Assembly (NCBI RefSeq): GCF_030418455.1
Contig: NZ_JAUHPW010000006.1
Coordinates: 124,001-188,000, forward strand
Origin: Demequina litoralis
GTDB lineage: Bacteria > Actinomycetota > Actinomycetes > Actinomycetales > Demequinaceae
Length of the DNA stretch: 64,000 nt
Reading direction: 5' to 3'
A program made the position numbers and the translations under genes. Positions 24,051 through 33,900 of the stretch are shown here, piece by piece. How positions within the stretch are numbered: the first letter of the stretch is position 1; each line of letters starts with the position of its first letter. The notes beneath the pieces were generated by a model. The model saw only the letters and a program-made list of their open reading frames with translations, searched no databases and was not told the origin of the DNA.

Positions 24051-26029
24051 GCGGTGCTCCGGCGGCGGATCTCCACCTCGACGTCGCCGAGGATGAGCCG
24101 CCCGGCGACCGGGGTCGGCACGCCCTCGGCCACCTGCGCCTCGCGGCCGTCCGCGTCGACGAGGTAGGTGCCGTTGGTGGAGCCGAGGTCCTCGACCCAC
24201 CACGTGCCGCGCTGCAGCACGAGCCGCGCGTGCGACTTCGACACGGTCCGCGTCGAGTCCGCCAGGTCGAGGCGCCGCGTGCCGTCGATCGGGGGCATGC
24301 CGCCGAGGCGGCCGAGCAGCACCGACGAGGAGTCGAAGCGGTGGGTGCCGCCCTCGGACGTCACCAGCTCCCAAGCCTCGCGCTGGCGTGTCGAGACCTG
24401 GGTGCGGTCGTCGTGCTCGGGCTCCGGCGCGGGGGACGATGCGGCGGGCACCGGGGCGGGCTCGGGGCGGGCTGGCGCGGCGGGCGGCGGGGTGATGACG
24501 AACGGGTGCGCGGCCGGCTCCGCCGCGGGGGGCGCCGGGGGCGCCGCGAGGTCGGCGGGCGGCACGGGCTCGGCGACAGGCGCGGCGGCGGGCTCGGCGA
24601 CCGGCTCGGCGACGGGCTCGGGCTCCGCGATGGGCTCGGGCGCCTGCGGCATCTCGAACGTCGGCACGGAGGACGGGACGCGGGGCGGTGCCGCCGCGCC
24701 GCCCCGCATGTACGGGCTGATCGGCATGGTCGGCGTCGGCTCGACGAAGGCGGGCGCCTCGGGCCGCGCCGACTCCGGCTCGGGCTTGGGCTCCGACTCC
24801 AACTCCGGCTCCGGCTCGCGATCCGCGGCGGCCGGCCGGGCCTCGTCCGCGGGAGCGGACGGCTGGGCCGGCGTGGGGGACGATGCGGCGGGCGGCTCCG
24901 CGGGCGCGGCGTCCTCGCCGACTGCGGCGGTCCATGCCGCCTCCTCGGACGGCAGGGCGCGGGGAGCGAGGTCTGCGAACGGGGAGCGACGCTCGACGGC
25001 GGGGGTCTCGTCCGCGAGGTCGCGCGGCGCGAGCGAGGCGTACGGCGAGCGGCGGGTCGGGAGCGGCTCGGTGGTGGGCGCGGGCTCCGTGGCGGAGGCC
25101 TCCGACGGCTCCGGGACGGGCTCGTCCGCGATCGCGGCGGCGGGCTCCTCCGGCGCCGGTTCGGGTGCGGCGGCCTCGGATGCGGCGACGTCCACGGCGG
25201 GCGCCTGCTCGGGCTCCGCCGCGGTCGGCGCACGCTCCGGCTCCGCCTGCGAGGTCGCCGCCTCCCGCTGTCGCACGCCGGCGGAGCCCGGCATGGGCTC
25301 GTCCTCCGGGTAGCCGTCGCTGCCGGTGAAGGGCTCGACGGGGTACATCGCGGCGACGTCGGGGCGGTCCTCGGGCGCTCGCGCCCACAGCGCGGCCGCA
25401 GGGGTCGCGCCCCACGCCGGCGCCTCGACCGCGGCCTCCGCATGGCCGTCGCCCGCGGGCACGGTGGCGAGCACCGCATCGTCCGCGGCCTCGGCGGCCT
25501 CCTCGTCGGCCTGCGGCGCCCGCACCGGGACGGTGCCGGAGATCGGGCGCACCATCGACGACCAGCCGACGACGGCGGCCCACAGGCCGGGGGCGATCGC
25601 GGCGAGCACCGGGAGCGCGCCGGACAGGGAGTGGTCGAGGCCGAAGCGGTGGGTCTGCACGATCCAGAGCGTCCAGGCGGTGACGGCGGCGACGGAGGCG
25701 ATGGCGACGCCCGTGAGCGCGACGGGCGCCGATCCGGCGAGGTAGGCGCCGTAGCACCAGACCGCGAGCCCGATCGCGGTCGCGACGCGGGCCGCGACGG
25801 TGCCCGCGACGGTCGACTGCGTGAGCTGCGCGAGCTCCGCGTAGCGCGCGACGGGGATCCAGGCGCGCGCCTGGCGAGCGCCGACCTTGCGGTAGATCGC
25901 GCCGAGCGCGAGGCCCATCCACACGAGTCCGGCGGCGTACGCGAGAACCGCGGCGCCGACCACCGCGATGCCCGTGGCACCGCGCATCGTCGCCTCGCCC
26001 ACCACCTCGGTCAGGACCCCTGCCGTCAT
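24047..26029 (-). CDS. Membrane-anchored FHA-domain protein
   Basis: A 660-residue protein. The first ~150 residues contain four hydrophobic helices (for example VVGAAVLAYAAGLVWMGLALG and LPVLAAIAPGLWAAVVGW). A long disordered linker follows (about 160-550), rich in Pro, Glu and Ala, with repeated SPYASLAPR / SPFADLAPR motifs. The C-terminal ~100 residues are an FHA domain with GRLGG, SKSHARLVL and STNGTYL, which bind phosphothreonine. It would read kinase output at the membrane. AAGGAG lies ahead of the ATG. The Pro/Glu linker carries two AASSP segments made by the GGACGATGC motif (24434 and 24878). Confidence 0.9.
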   Translation of the reverse strand: MTAGVLTEVVGEATMRGATGIAVVGAAVLAYAAGLVWMGLALGAIYRKVGARQARAWIPVARYAELAQLTQSTVAGTVAARVATAIGLAVWCYGAYLAGSAPVALTGVAIASVAAVTAWTLWIVQTHRFGLDHSLSGALPVLAAIAPGLWAAVVGWSSMVRPISGTVPVRAPQADEEAAEAADDAVLATVPAGDGHAEAAVEAPAWGATPAAALWARAPEDRPDVAAMYPVEPFTGSDGYPEDEPMPGSAGVRQREAATSQAEPERAPTAAEPEQAPAVDVAASEAAAPEPAPEEPAAAIADEPVPEPSEASATEPAPTTEPLPTRRSPYASLAPRDLADETPAVERRSPFADLAPRALPSEEAAWTAAVGEDAAPAEPPAASSPTPAQPSAPADEARPAAADREPEPELESEPKPEPESARPEAPAFVEPTPTMPISPYMRGGAAAPPRVPSSVPTFEMPQAPEPIAEPEPVAEPVAEPAAAPVAEPVPPADLAAPPAPPAAEPAAHPFVITPPPAAPARPEPAPVPAASSPAPEPEHDDRTQVSTRQREAWELVTSEGGTHRFDSSSVLLGRLGGMPPIDGTRRLDLADSTRTVSKSHARLVLQRGTWWVEDLGSTNGTYLVDADGREAQVAEGVPTPVAGRLILGDVEVEIRRRSTA

Positions 26030-26045
26030 CCTCGTGCTCCTTCCC

Positions 26046-28583
26046 TCAAGCCCCACGCCGTCGTGCCGAGGACGAGCCGGGCCCCGTGGAGACGAGGCGC
26101 CAGCGCTCGTCGACGTGCACGCCCTCATGTCCCGGCGCGGCCGTCGTCACGTCCCTCCGACCCAGCAGCGAGCGGGTCGAGAGCCGTGCGCCGAGCCTAC
26201 GCCACCACCCCTGGCGCGCCCGGAGCTCCGCGCGGTCGGCCGCAAGCATGTCCCACGCGCGGCGCGCATCGTCCTCCTCGACGCCCTCCCGCGTGAACGT
26301 CGCCTGGTCCGCGAGCGCCGCGAGCGCGACGCCGTTGGCCGTGCCGTAGGCCTCCGCGACCTCGTGGCGGGTCGCGAGCGGCATGAGCGCGAGACCGGCG
26401 TCGATGCCGAGGTCGACGTACTCGTCCCAGCCGCCCTCGGCCGCGGCACGCGGCGCGGCGCGGCGGCGCCGGGAGCGGCGCACCGCCTTGGCGACGAGGA
26501 TCGCGAGCAGCGGGCCCAGGAGCAGCGCGAGCACGAGCGCGCCGCCGAGCACGGCCCGCACCCACCCGGTGAACCACGAGGCGCCCGACTCGACGACGGG
26601 GGCGGCCTCCCCGCCGCCGCTGCGACCCTTGAGCGCCGCGACGGCGTCGATGGGCTCGGCGCGGTCGGGGTCGGTCGCGGTCGGCAGCTCGGGCTCGCGC
26701 TGCGTGGCGACCGTGGGCGAGACGGGGTTCTCGTGCTGCGGGCTCACGTCGACCGGGATCCACGCGCCCGTGCCCGACCGCACCTCGGTCCACACGCTCA
26801 TGTTGCGGCCGCGGCACACCTCCTGGCATACGGGCGGCGTCCAGCCGTGCACGTCGGTGTCGGCGACGCGCACGCCCACGACCACGCGCGCGGGGAAGCC
26901 CAGCTCGGCGGCGAGCAGCGCGACCGCCGCGGCGAACTGCTCGTCGTCGCCGACGGCCGCGACCAGCTGCGCGTCCGACGCGCCGGGCCCCGCCTCCGCC
27001 TCCCTCTCGACGAGCGCCGCGAAGAGGCGGTCGATGCGGTCGTACGAGTGGCCCGCGGCGGAGGGCTGGAAGGCGTATCCGCCCAGGTCCGTGACCCAGC
27101 GGGGCGCGCCGTCGGCGGTGAGCGCATGGCTGAGGTAGCCGCGGGCGCGGAGCCGCTCGACCAGGGACGCGAGGCCCGCCCCGTCGCGTGTCACGCCCTG
27201 GTCCTCGACCCACGCGCGGAGCGACTCGGGGATGAGGTCGGCCGGCACCCCGGAGGATCCGGGCGAGGCTCCCGCCTCCGCGAGCGTCGACGCCTCGACG
27301 AACGCCGCCGTGATGCGCAGCTCGTCTCCGGCCGCGACGCCGCCGTCCACCGTCACCACGCCCGCGGCCGCCTCTGGCGCGAAGTAGAAGCCGTCGGCGA
27401 GGGCGGCCGCGCGCGGACCGCCGAAGGCGGCGCTGCCGAGCGGTCCCGGGAGCGGCGTCCAGGGTCCCTCGAGGCCCTCGATGGTCACGGTGAGCGCGAC
27501 CGTCTGCTCCGAGGCCATGGGCAGGGCCGAGGGCACGCGCTGGAACCTCAGGGGCGTGTACCCGTCGGGCGCCACCGCGGTGAACTCGCTGCCGTCGAAG
27601 AACGGCAGCGTCGCGACCCGGATCCGGCTGGCGTCCCCCGAGACGCCGGTCACGGTGAACAGCGGCGCGTCGTAGCGCTCGTCGGTGAGGTACGCGCGGT
27701 AGGTCGACAGCGGCGACACGGAGCGGTCGACCACGAGCCGCGGCTCGATCGTGGTGCGGGCGACATCCCGGGAGCTCGACTGCGCCGCCGGCACCGCGAC
27801 GGCGGTGCCGACCACGACGGCGACCACGAGCACCGAGACGCCGAGGACGGCACGGCCGAGCGCCCGGCCGGGCGCACGCTCGCCGCGGATCCCGCCGCCC
27901 GCGGCGCGGAGGGCGCGGCGGCGCTCGTCCGCCATCCGCCACAGCATCCACGCGAGGGTCGCGCCGAGCGCGCCGAGCCCGATGAGGATCTCGCGGCTCA
28001 GCCCGGCGAAGGGCCCGGGCAGCGCCTCGAGGTCGGTGCGCGCCGCGGGACCGATCGCGATCGCGACGGCGAAGGCGCCGCCGCCGACGGCCGCGGCGGA
28101 CCCCCACCAGCGCGGGCGCGTGCCGAGCCACACGATGCCCGCGGCGGTCGTGACGGTGAGCGCGAGCGGGACGGCGAGGGTGGCCCCGTACTCGCCGAGC
28201 GGGACGGGCAGCGTCACCACGTCCTTCCAGCCCGTCACGGGCGCACGGACGGCCTCGACGAGGGCCGCGGCGAACGCCTCGGGCCCGGCGGTCGCCCCGG
28301 GGATGGCCACGAGCACGGCTGCGGCGAGGTAGCCCGTGCCGGCGAGCGCGAGCAGCAGGACGGGACCGCGGCGGGCGAGGACCGTGACGACCCCCGCGAG
28401 CAGGCCGATCGCGAGGCCGACGACGACGACCAGGCCGTAGCGCGACACCACCGCATCGGTGGGCAGGTAGACGCGGCGCAGGGTGAGCCACACGACCTCG
28501 ATCATCGTGGCCGCGTACATGCAGGCCGCGACGAGCACCGCGGTGGGCACCTTGCGCCGGGCGTCGCCCTCGATCGCGCTCAT
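26046..28583 (-). CDS. TgpA-like transglutaminase-fold membrane protein, catalytic residues replaced
   Basis: An 845-residue protein. The N-terminus has about seven transmembrane helices up to residue ~270, then an extracytoplasmic region with a transglutaminase-like core near residues 580-660, one further transmembrane helix (VRAVLGGALVLALLLGPLLA) and a cytoplasmic tail. The core aligns as DEQFAAAVALLAAELGFPARVVVG, then SVWTEV, then PVDVSP. The usual nucleophilic Cys is absent (DEQF where GxC is expected) and the usual His (HAW) is Ser-Val-Trp; only the Asp remains. It is therefore probably non-catalytic. The stop of the DUF58 gene overlaps its ATG. MoxR-DUF58-transglutaminase triplets are a known module. 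Confidence 0.88.
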   Translation of the reverse strand: MSAIEGDARRKVPTAVLVAACMYAATMIEVVWLTLRRVYLPTDAVVSRYGLVVVVGLAIGLLAGVVTVLARRGPVLLLALAGTGYLAAAVLVAIPGATAGPEAFAAALVEAVRAPVTGWKDVVTLPVPLGEYGATLAVPLALTVTTAAGIVWLGTRPRWWGSAAAVGGGAFAVAIAIGPAARTDLEALPGPFAGLSREILIGLGALGATLAWMLWRMADERRRALRAAGGGIRGERAPGRALGRAVLGVSVLVVAVVVGTAVAVPAAQSSSRDVARTTIEPRLVVDRSVSPLSTYRAYLTDERYDAPLFTVTGVSGDASRIRVATLPFFDGSEFTAVAPDGYTPLRFQRVPSALPMASEQTVALTVTIEGLEGPWTPLPGPLGSAAFGGPRAAALADGFYFAPEAAAGVVTVDGGVAAGDELRITAAFVEASTLAEAGASPGSSGVPADLIPESLRAWVEDQGVTRDGAGLASLVERLRARGYLSHALTADGAPRWVTDLGGYAFQPSAAGHSYDRIDRLFAALVEREAEAGPGASDAQLVAAVGDDEQFAAAVALLAAELGFPARVVVGVRVADTDVHGWTPPVCQEVCRGRNMSVWTEVRSGTGAWIPVDVSPQHENPVSPTVATQREPELPTATDPDRAEPIDAVAALKGRSGGGEAAPVVESGASWFTGWVRAVLGGALVLALLLGPLLAILVAKAVRRSRRRRAAPRAAAEGGWDEYVDLGIDAGLALMPLATRHEVAEAYGTANGVALAALADQATFTREGVEEDDARRAWDMLAADRAELRARQGWWRRLGARLSTRSLLGRRDVTTAAPGHEGVHVDERWRLVSTGPGSSSARRRGA

Positions 28584-29947
28584 CCGCGTGCCGCCCCTCG
28601 CGCGAGCAGCTGACGCAGGTCCTCGAGCACGCCGAGGCTGACGAGCTGGAGGCCGCCGAGCACGTGCGTGCGCGGCTCGGAGGCCGGGTCGCACACCACC
28701 GCGCCGACGGCGACGTCGGCGGGGAAGCGCAGCGCGGCCGTCCGCAGCCGCTCGTGCGCGAGCGCGGAGCCTGTGACGAGCACCGCGAGCGACGTGCCCG
28801 GGTCGTCCTCCGCGACCATCCGCGTCACGGTCGCGAGATCCATCGCGGCGTGGGTGGACCCGACCGCGGTGAGGTCGTCCAGCAGCGGGCGCGGCGCGTC
28901 GACCCGCAGCGCGCGCAGCGCGCGCACGGAGGCCCGCGCGAACTCGGGGACCTCGCCGCTGATGACGGCCCGCACCTCGCGCCCGTCGCGGATCGCCCGC
29001 GTGCCGAGCGACGCGAGCGCGCTCACCGCCATCTCGAACTCGTCGTCGTCGCGGTACGAGTCGGGATCGACGTCGAGGACGAGCATGAGGAGCGAGCGGC
29101 GCGTCTCCTCGAACTGGCGCACCATGAGCGTGCCGGTCTTCGCGGTCGAGCGCCAGTGGATGTGCCGCTGCGCGTCGCCGCGCTGGTACTCGCGGACGGC
29201 GTGGAACGAGATGTCCTCGTTGGTGAGGATGCGCACCGCCTGGCCCTCGAGGTCGCGGATCCACCCGAGCGACGTGCTGGGCACCTCGACGGTGCGCGGA
29301 TGGACGTACAGCGGCCGCATCTCGTCCCATGCGAGGTGGCGGCGCAGCAGCCGCAGCGGGTCGGTGCGGGTCGAGGCCGCGGGGCCCACCTCGACGATCC
29401 CGCGCGGGCGAGGCGGGATCACCACCCGCTCGGACCAGCGGGCGCCGGCCCGCAGCAGCGGCACGTGAAGCTCGACGAGCGCGTCGCCGACGGGCAGCTC
29501 GACGCTGCCCGGCAGCGCCGCATGCCGGCCCGCGTTCTCGACGACGATCTCGCCGCCGGCCTCTTCCCCGGCGACGACGGCGTCGCGCTCGAGGGCGAAC
29601 TCGACGCGGTAGCGGACGTCGCCGAGCAGGAAGGGCACGGCGGCGACGAGCAGCACCGCGCCGACGATCCCGCCGACGAGCGCCTCCTCCCAGCCGAGCG
29701 CGAGCCCGAGCGTCAGCCCCACCGCGGTCCATCCCGCGACGGCCCAGCCGGCGGGCGTCACCACGGACCGCGCCGCGGCCCACCACCGCTCGAGCACGTC
29801 CGCCGCCGCGCGCGCGGCGCTGTCGACCCGCAGGCGCGCCCCGACCGCCCTCGCGCGCGGCACGTCGGCGACCTCCGTGCGCGTCGAGTACGTCCCGGTC
29901 GCGCCGCTGCGCGTCCGGGTCGCGGTCCGGTCGGGGCGCTCGCTCAC
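28580..29947 (-). CDS. DUF58 membrane protein (MoxR-associated)
   Basis: A 455-residue protein with two N-terminal transmembrane helices (about 78-125) and a DUF58 domain. The diagnostic segment REYQRGDAQRHIHWRSTAKT followed by LMVRQFE is present, and LLMLVLDVDP begins the vWA-like fold. DUF58 proteins act with MoxR AAA+ ATPases, often in assembly or activation of envelope complexes. The GTG start overlaps the moxR stop by 4 nt and its own stop overlaps the next ATG. Confidence 0.92.
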   Translation of the reverse strand: MSERPDRTATRTRSGATGTYSTRTEVADVPRARAVGARLRVDSAARAAADVLERWWAAARSVVTPAGWAVAGWTAVGLTLGLALGWEEALVGGIVGAVLLVAAVPFLLGDVRYRVEFALERDAVVAGEEAGGEIVVENAGRHAALPGSVELPVGDALVELHVPLLRAGARWSERVVIPPRPRGIVEVGPAASTRTDPLRLLRRHLAWDEMRPLYVHPRTVEVPSTSLGWIRDLEGQAVRILTNEDISFHAVREYQRGDAQRHIHWRSTAKTGTLMVRQFEETRRSLLMLVLDVDPDSYRDDDEFEMAVSALASLGTRAIRDGREVRAVISGEVPEFARASVRALRALRVDAPRPLLDDLTAVGSTHAAMDLATVTRMVAEDDPGTSLAVLVTGSALAHERLRTAALRFPADVAVGAVVCDPASEPRTHVLGGLQLVSLGVLEDLRQLLARGAARG

Positions 29948-30903
29948 GCGAGGTCCTTCTGGCTGGGCGGCGGGGTGTCCAGCAGGATCTGGCCGATCAC
30001 GGCGCCCTGGGTGACGCCGTCGAACTCCGCCTCGGGATCGAGGATGAGGCGGTGCGCGAGCACCACCTCGGCGAGCACCTTGACGTCGTCCGGCACCACG
30101 TAGTGGCGGCCGTGCGCGAGCGCCCACGTGCGGCTCGCGCGGGCGAGGGCGAGCCCGCCGCGCATCGACGCGCCGAGGCGCACCTGGGTCGCGCCGCGGG
30201 TCGCGCCCACGATGCGCGCGATGTAGTCGGAGATCAGGGGGTGCTGCTGCACGTCGTGCGTGAGCGCGGACATCGCCGTGATGGCGTCGAGCTCCGCGAT
30301 GGCCGGGACGGTGACGCGCGTGGGACGCCCCGGCTCGAGGATGCGCAGCGTCGCGGCGTGGTCCGGGTAGCCGAGCGAGGTGCGCATGAGGAAGCGGTCG
30401 AGCTGCGCCTCCGGCAGCGCGTACGTGCCGGCCTGCTCGACGGGGTTCTGGGTCGCGATCACCATGAACGGCGCGCCCACCTCGCGTGTGACGCCGTCGA
30501 CGGTGACCTGCCTCTCCTCCATCACCTCGAGCAGCGCCGACTGGGTCTTCGGCGAGGCGCGGTTGACCTCGTCGGCGAGCACCACGTTCGCGAACACCGG
30601 ACCGTGGTGGAACTCGAACCTCCCCTGGTCGTACACCGTGACGCCGGTGACGTCGCCGGGCAGCAGGTCGGGGGTGAACTGGATGCGGGTGCTGGTGCCG
30701 CGCACCGTCTCCGCCATCGCGCGCGCCAGCGACGTCTTGCCCGTGCCGGGCACGTCCTCGAGCAGGAGGTGGCCCTCCGCGATCATCGCCGTGAACGCGA
30801 GCTCAACCACGTGGCGCTTGCCCACGACCGCGCGTTCGACGTTGTCGGCGAGCTTGCCGAAGGTGGTCTCGAACCACTGCGTGTGCTCGGAGGTCAGGGC
30901 CAC
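29944..30903 (-). CDS. MoxR-type AAA+ ATPase
   Basis: A 319-residue MoxR ATPase. Walker A is EDVPGTGKTSLA, Walker B is VVLADEVNRA, sensor 1 is FMVIATQNPVEQ and the arginine-finger region is LPEAQLDRF. The C-terminal lid (ASMRGGLALARASRTWAL) is typical. MoxR proteins work as chaperone-like motors for partners with vWA/DUF58 domains, here the next gene. A strong AAGGAGG ribosome site precedes the GTG start, and the giant Ig-like gene ends 44 nt upstream. Confidence 0.95.
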   Translation of the reverse strand: MALTSEHTQWFETTFGKLADNVERAVVGKRHVVELAFTAMIAEGHLLLEDVPGTGKTSLARAMAETVRGTSTRIQFTPDLLPGDVTGVTVYDQGRFEFHHGPVFANVVLADEVNRASPKTQSALLEVMEERQVTVDGVTREVGAPFMVIATQNPVEQAGTYALPEAQLDRFLMRTSLGYPDHAATLRILEPGRPTRVTVPAIAELDAITAMSALTHDVQQHPLISDYIARIVGATRGATQVRLGASMRGGLALARASRTWALAHGRHYVVPDDVKVLAEVVLAHRLILDPEAEFDGVTQGAVIGQILLDTPPPSQKDLA

Positions 30904-30946
30904 AGCGGCCTCCTTTCGTGTGGGCCCCGGCGGGGCCGGACGCCGC

Positions 30947-33900
30947 TCATGGCGCCACCGTCGTATCGGGGTCGGGGTCGGGCGGGGCGCCGTCGCAGGC
31001 GACGTCGGCGCTGGTCCATTCGGCGATGCCGGCGAGCGCGGCCTGGAACGCGACCGTCACCCGGGCGGTGCGCATGAGCGCCGCGTCCGTGGTGGGAGCT
31101 CCGGACCCGTCCAGCATCGTCACGGTGGCCGCGAAGTCCGCGGCGGCGCCGCCGAGGGAGACGGCCGGGGCGGTGCCGACGGTGCAGGACGCGAGCTCCA
31201 CGGTCGGGCGGTAGCGGGCGCCGGACTCGGGCGTCACGGGCGTGGTCTGGTCGGAGCACGTGCGCTCGCCGCCGCCGAAGTCGACGCAGTAGTACGCGAC
31301 CGCCGACACCGCGCGGCCCGGCACCATGACGTCGGCGAACGACGTCGACGTCGACCCGTCGGACCCGCGGTACCAGAGCTCGAGCCCGGCGCGCGGCTGC
31401 CACTGCGGCTCGCGCTCGAGCGCGGTGGTGCACGAGCTCCCGGCCCCGTCGCACGTCGACGCGACGCGGTAGCCGCGCTGCAGGACGGGCGCCCCGGGGT
31501 CCGTGAACGCGGCGAACACGACGTCGCGCGTCTCCGCCTGGCCGAACACCTGGCCGTCGGCGCGGCTCTCCGCGCACACGGTGACGGTGTTCGTCGCGTT
31601 CGCGTCGACGGGAACGGTGAACGATGCGGTGCCGCCCGACGCCTGGGTGGTCGCGTCGCAGCGGCCGCCGACCATGCGCCCCACCCACGTGGCGGACCCC
31701 GCGCCGCCGGCGGTGACGTCCGCGGTGATGGTGGCCTGGCCCGCCCCGGAGGTGTAGGAGTGGCTCGCCCCGTCGATGGTGGGCCGTCCGATGCCGTGCG
31801 CCGTGATGGTGACGGACGTGCCCGCGGCGGCCGCGCCGTCGACTGGCGGCAGGTCGAACACGGTGAGCGGGGTGAGGACCACGTCGACGGGCGTGTTGGA
31901 GCCGATCGCGATCCCCTCGATCCGCTGCGTGCCGGTGCCGACCGGGACGGTCTGCTCGGTGCCCGCGGTGGCGATGCGGACCTCGCTGGTCGACCCGTCC
32001 GTGACGTCGAGCACGAGGTCGATGCGGCCGCCGTCGCCGGACGTCACCGACGGCTGCCACGACACGACCGTGGGCGGGGCGGGCGGGGCGTAGGCCCACG
32101 CGGTCGCGGAGGCCGCCGCCCGCGAGCGCCCGACCGAGTTCACCGCGTAGACGGCGTAGGTCGCCTTCGCCCCGTTCGCGAGCCCGGTGATCGGCGCGCA
32201 CACGCCGCCCGCGGTGCACGTCGTCACGGTGACGCCGCCTGACACGACGTCGAAGCGCTGGAGCGCGGGATAGGCCCCCGCGGCGCCGCCCGGCGCCACG
32301 GCGAGCGTGACCGAGCCGTCGCCGTAGTCCACCTGCGACACCTCCGCGGGCGCGCGCGGGAAGCCCTGCAGGTCGAGGCTGATGCTCCCGGAGCGGTCGG
32401 CGGCGCTCACGCGGCCCTGGGCGTCGCGCACCCGGAACACGGCGTCGCACACCCCGCCCGCGGCGTCGGCGGTCCAGGTGACGCGCACCCGGTCGCCGCC
32501 CGCGGCCTGGAAGCGCACGTCGGGGCAGTCGCCCGCGGCCTTGACGTCGACCACCTCGAGGGGGGTGCCCGGCAGCGGGTTGACCTCGCCCGCCGCCCCG
32601 ACGACGGTGAGGGTGCAGCTGTCGCCGTCGGCCTGCGAGCAGCGCTCCACCACGGAGCCGCCCTTGGGGAGCTCGGACGGCGCGGGGCCGACGACGAGCG
32701 ACAGCACGCGGGGCTGCACCTCGGGATGGTCGGGGAGCGACACGGTGACGGACTCCGCGCGACCGGGCGCCGCATCGTCCCTCGCCACGATGGAGAGGCG
32801 CGCGCCGTCGCGCCGCACGTCGAAGAGCTGCCCGGAGTAGGTGGCTACGACCTGGACGTCCGTCGCGGCGGCGCCCTCGGGCCAGCGCACCATCCGGCCG
32901 AGGTCGAAGCCCGCGGTGTCGCCGGGGGAGATCTCGAGCGAGGCGCTCACCAGCGTGGGCACCGGATCCGCCGGCACGATCGTCACCGGCACCGGCAGCA
33001 CCGTCCACGCGTCCTGCCCCGCCAGCCGGACCGCGACCAGGCACGTGTCGGTGTAGGGCGCGCCGGCCCCCGCCTCGTACCGCACGGTGGTCCCGGCGAC
33101 GGCGGCGCAGGACGCCTGGTCGCGCGCCCCGCCGGCACGCACCTGGGCGCCGTCGAGCTCGATCGCGGTGCCGTCGGGCGCCGCCAGCAGCGGGGCCACG
33201 TCGACGGTCACCGCGCCGCCCTCGTCCACGGACACGTGGGCGTCCTCGCGCAGCGCGAGCCGCAGGTCCTGACCGCCGAGGACCCGGAGGAAGCCGTAGC
33301 CGACGGCGGTGTCGCCCGCGAAGTCCGTGCCCTCGACACGGAACGGCACGATGCGGGTCGCGTCGGGCAGCGGGCCGGAGATCTCCGAGCCGGACACCGC
33401 GAGGTCGTCCTGCTCGCCCCAGAGCGACAGCCCCAGGGTCGCGGCGTCGCCGCTGGCCCAGGCGACGGTGCCGGCGAGCACGTCGACACCCGTCGGGAAG
33501 GCGTCCCTGGTCTCGAGGGTGAGGACGGTGTCCGCGACGATCGGGGTATCGGTGACCCGCTCGCGCACGGCCTTGAGGACGATGCGGCCCTGCGCGAGCG
33601 AGCCCGTCGCGTTGCGGACGGTGTAGAGGTAGGCGTAGGTGCCCACGTCGGCGCCGACCTCGAAGGTCACCAGCCCCTCGGCGAGCGCCTCGGCCGTGTT
33701 GAGGTCCGCGGGCAGCAGCGCCGCGAGCGCCGCGCGCTCGTCGGTGCCCTCGGCGGCGTCGGGTCTCACGTCGACGAGCTCGAGGTCGCCGCCCGTGAGG
33801 TCGAGGTCGTTGGCCAGCGGCTGGACCACCACCTTGCGCCCGGTCCCCGCCTGGACCTGCACGAAGTCGGTGTAGGTGACCGGCGCCGGGTCGGCCTCGA

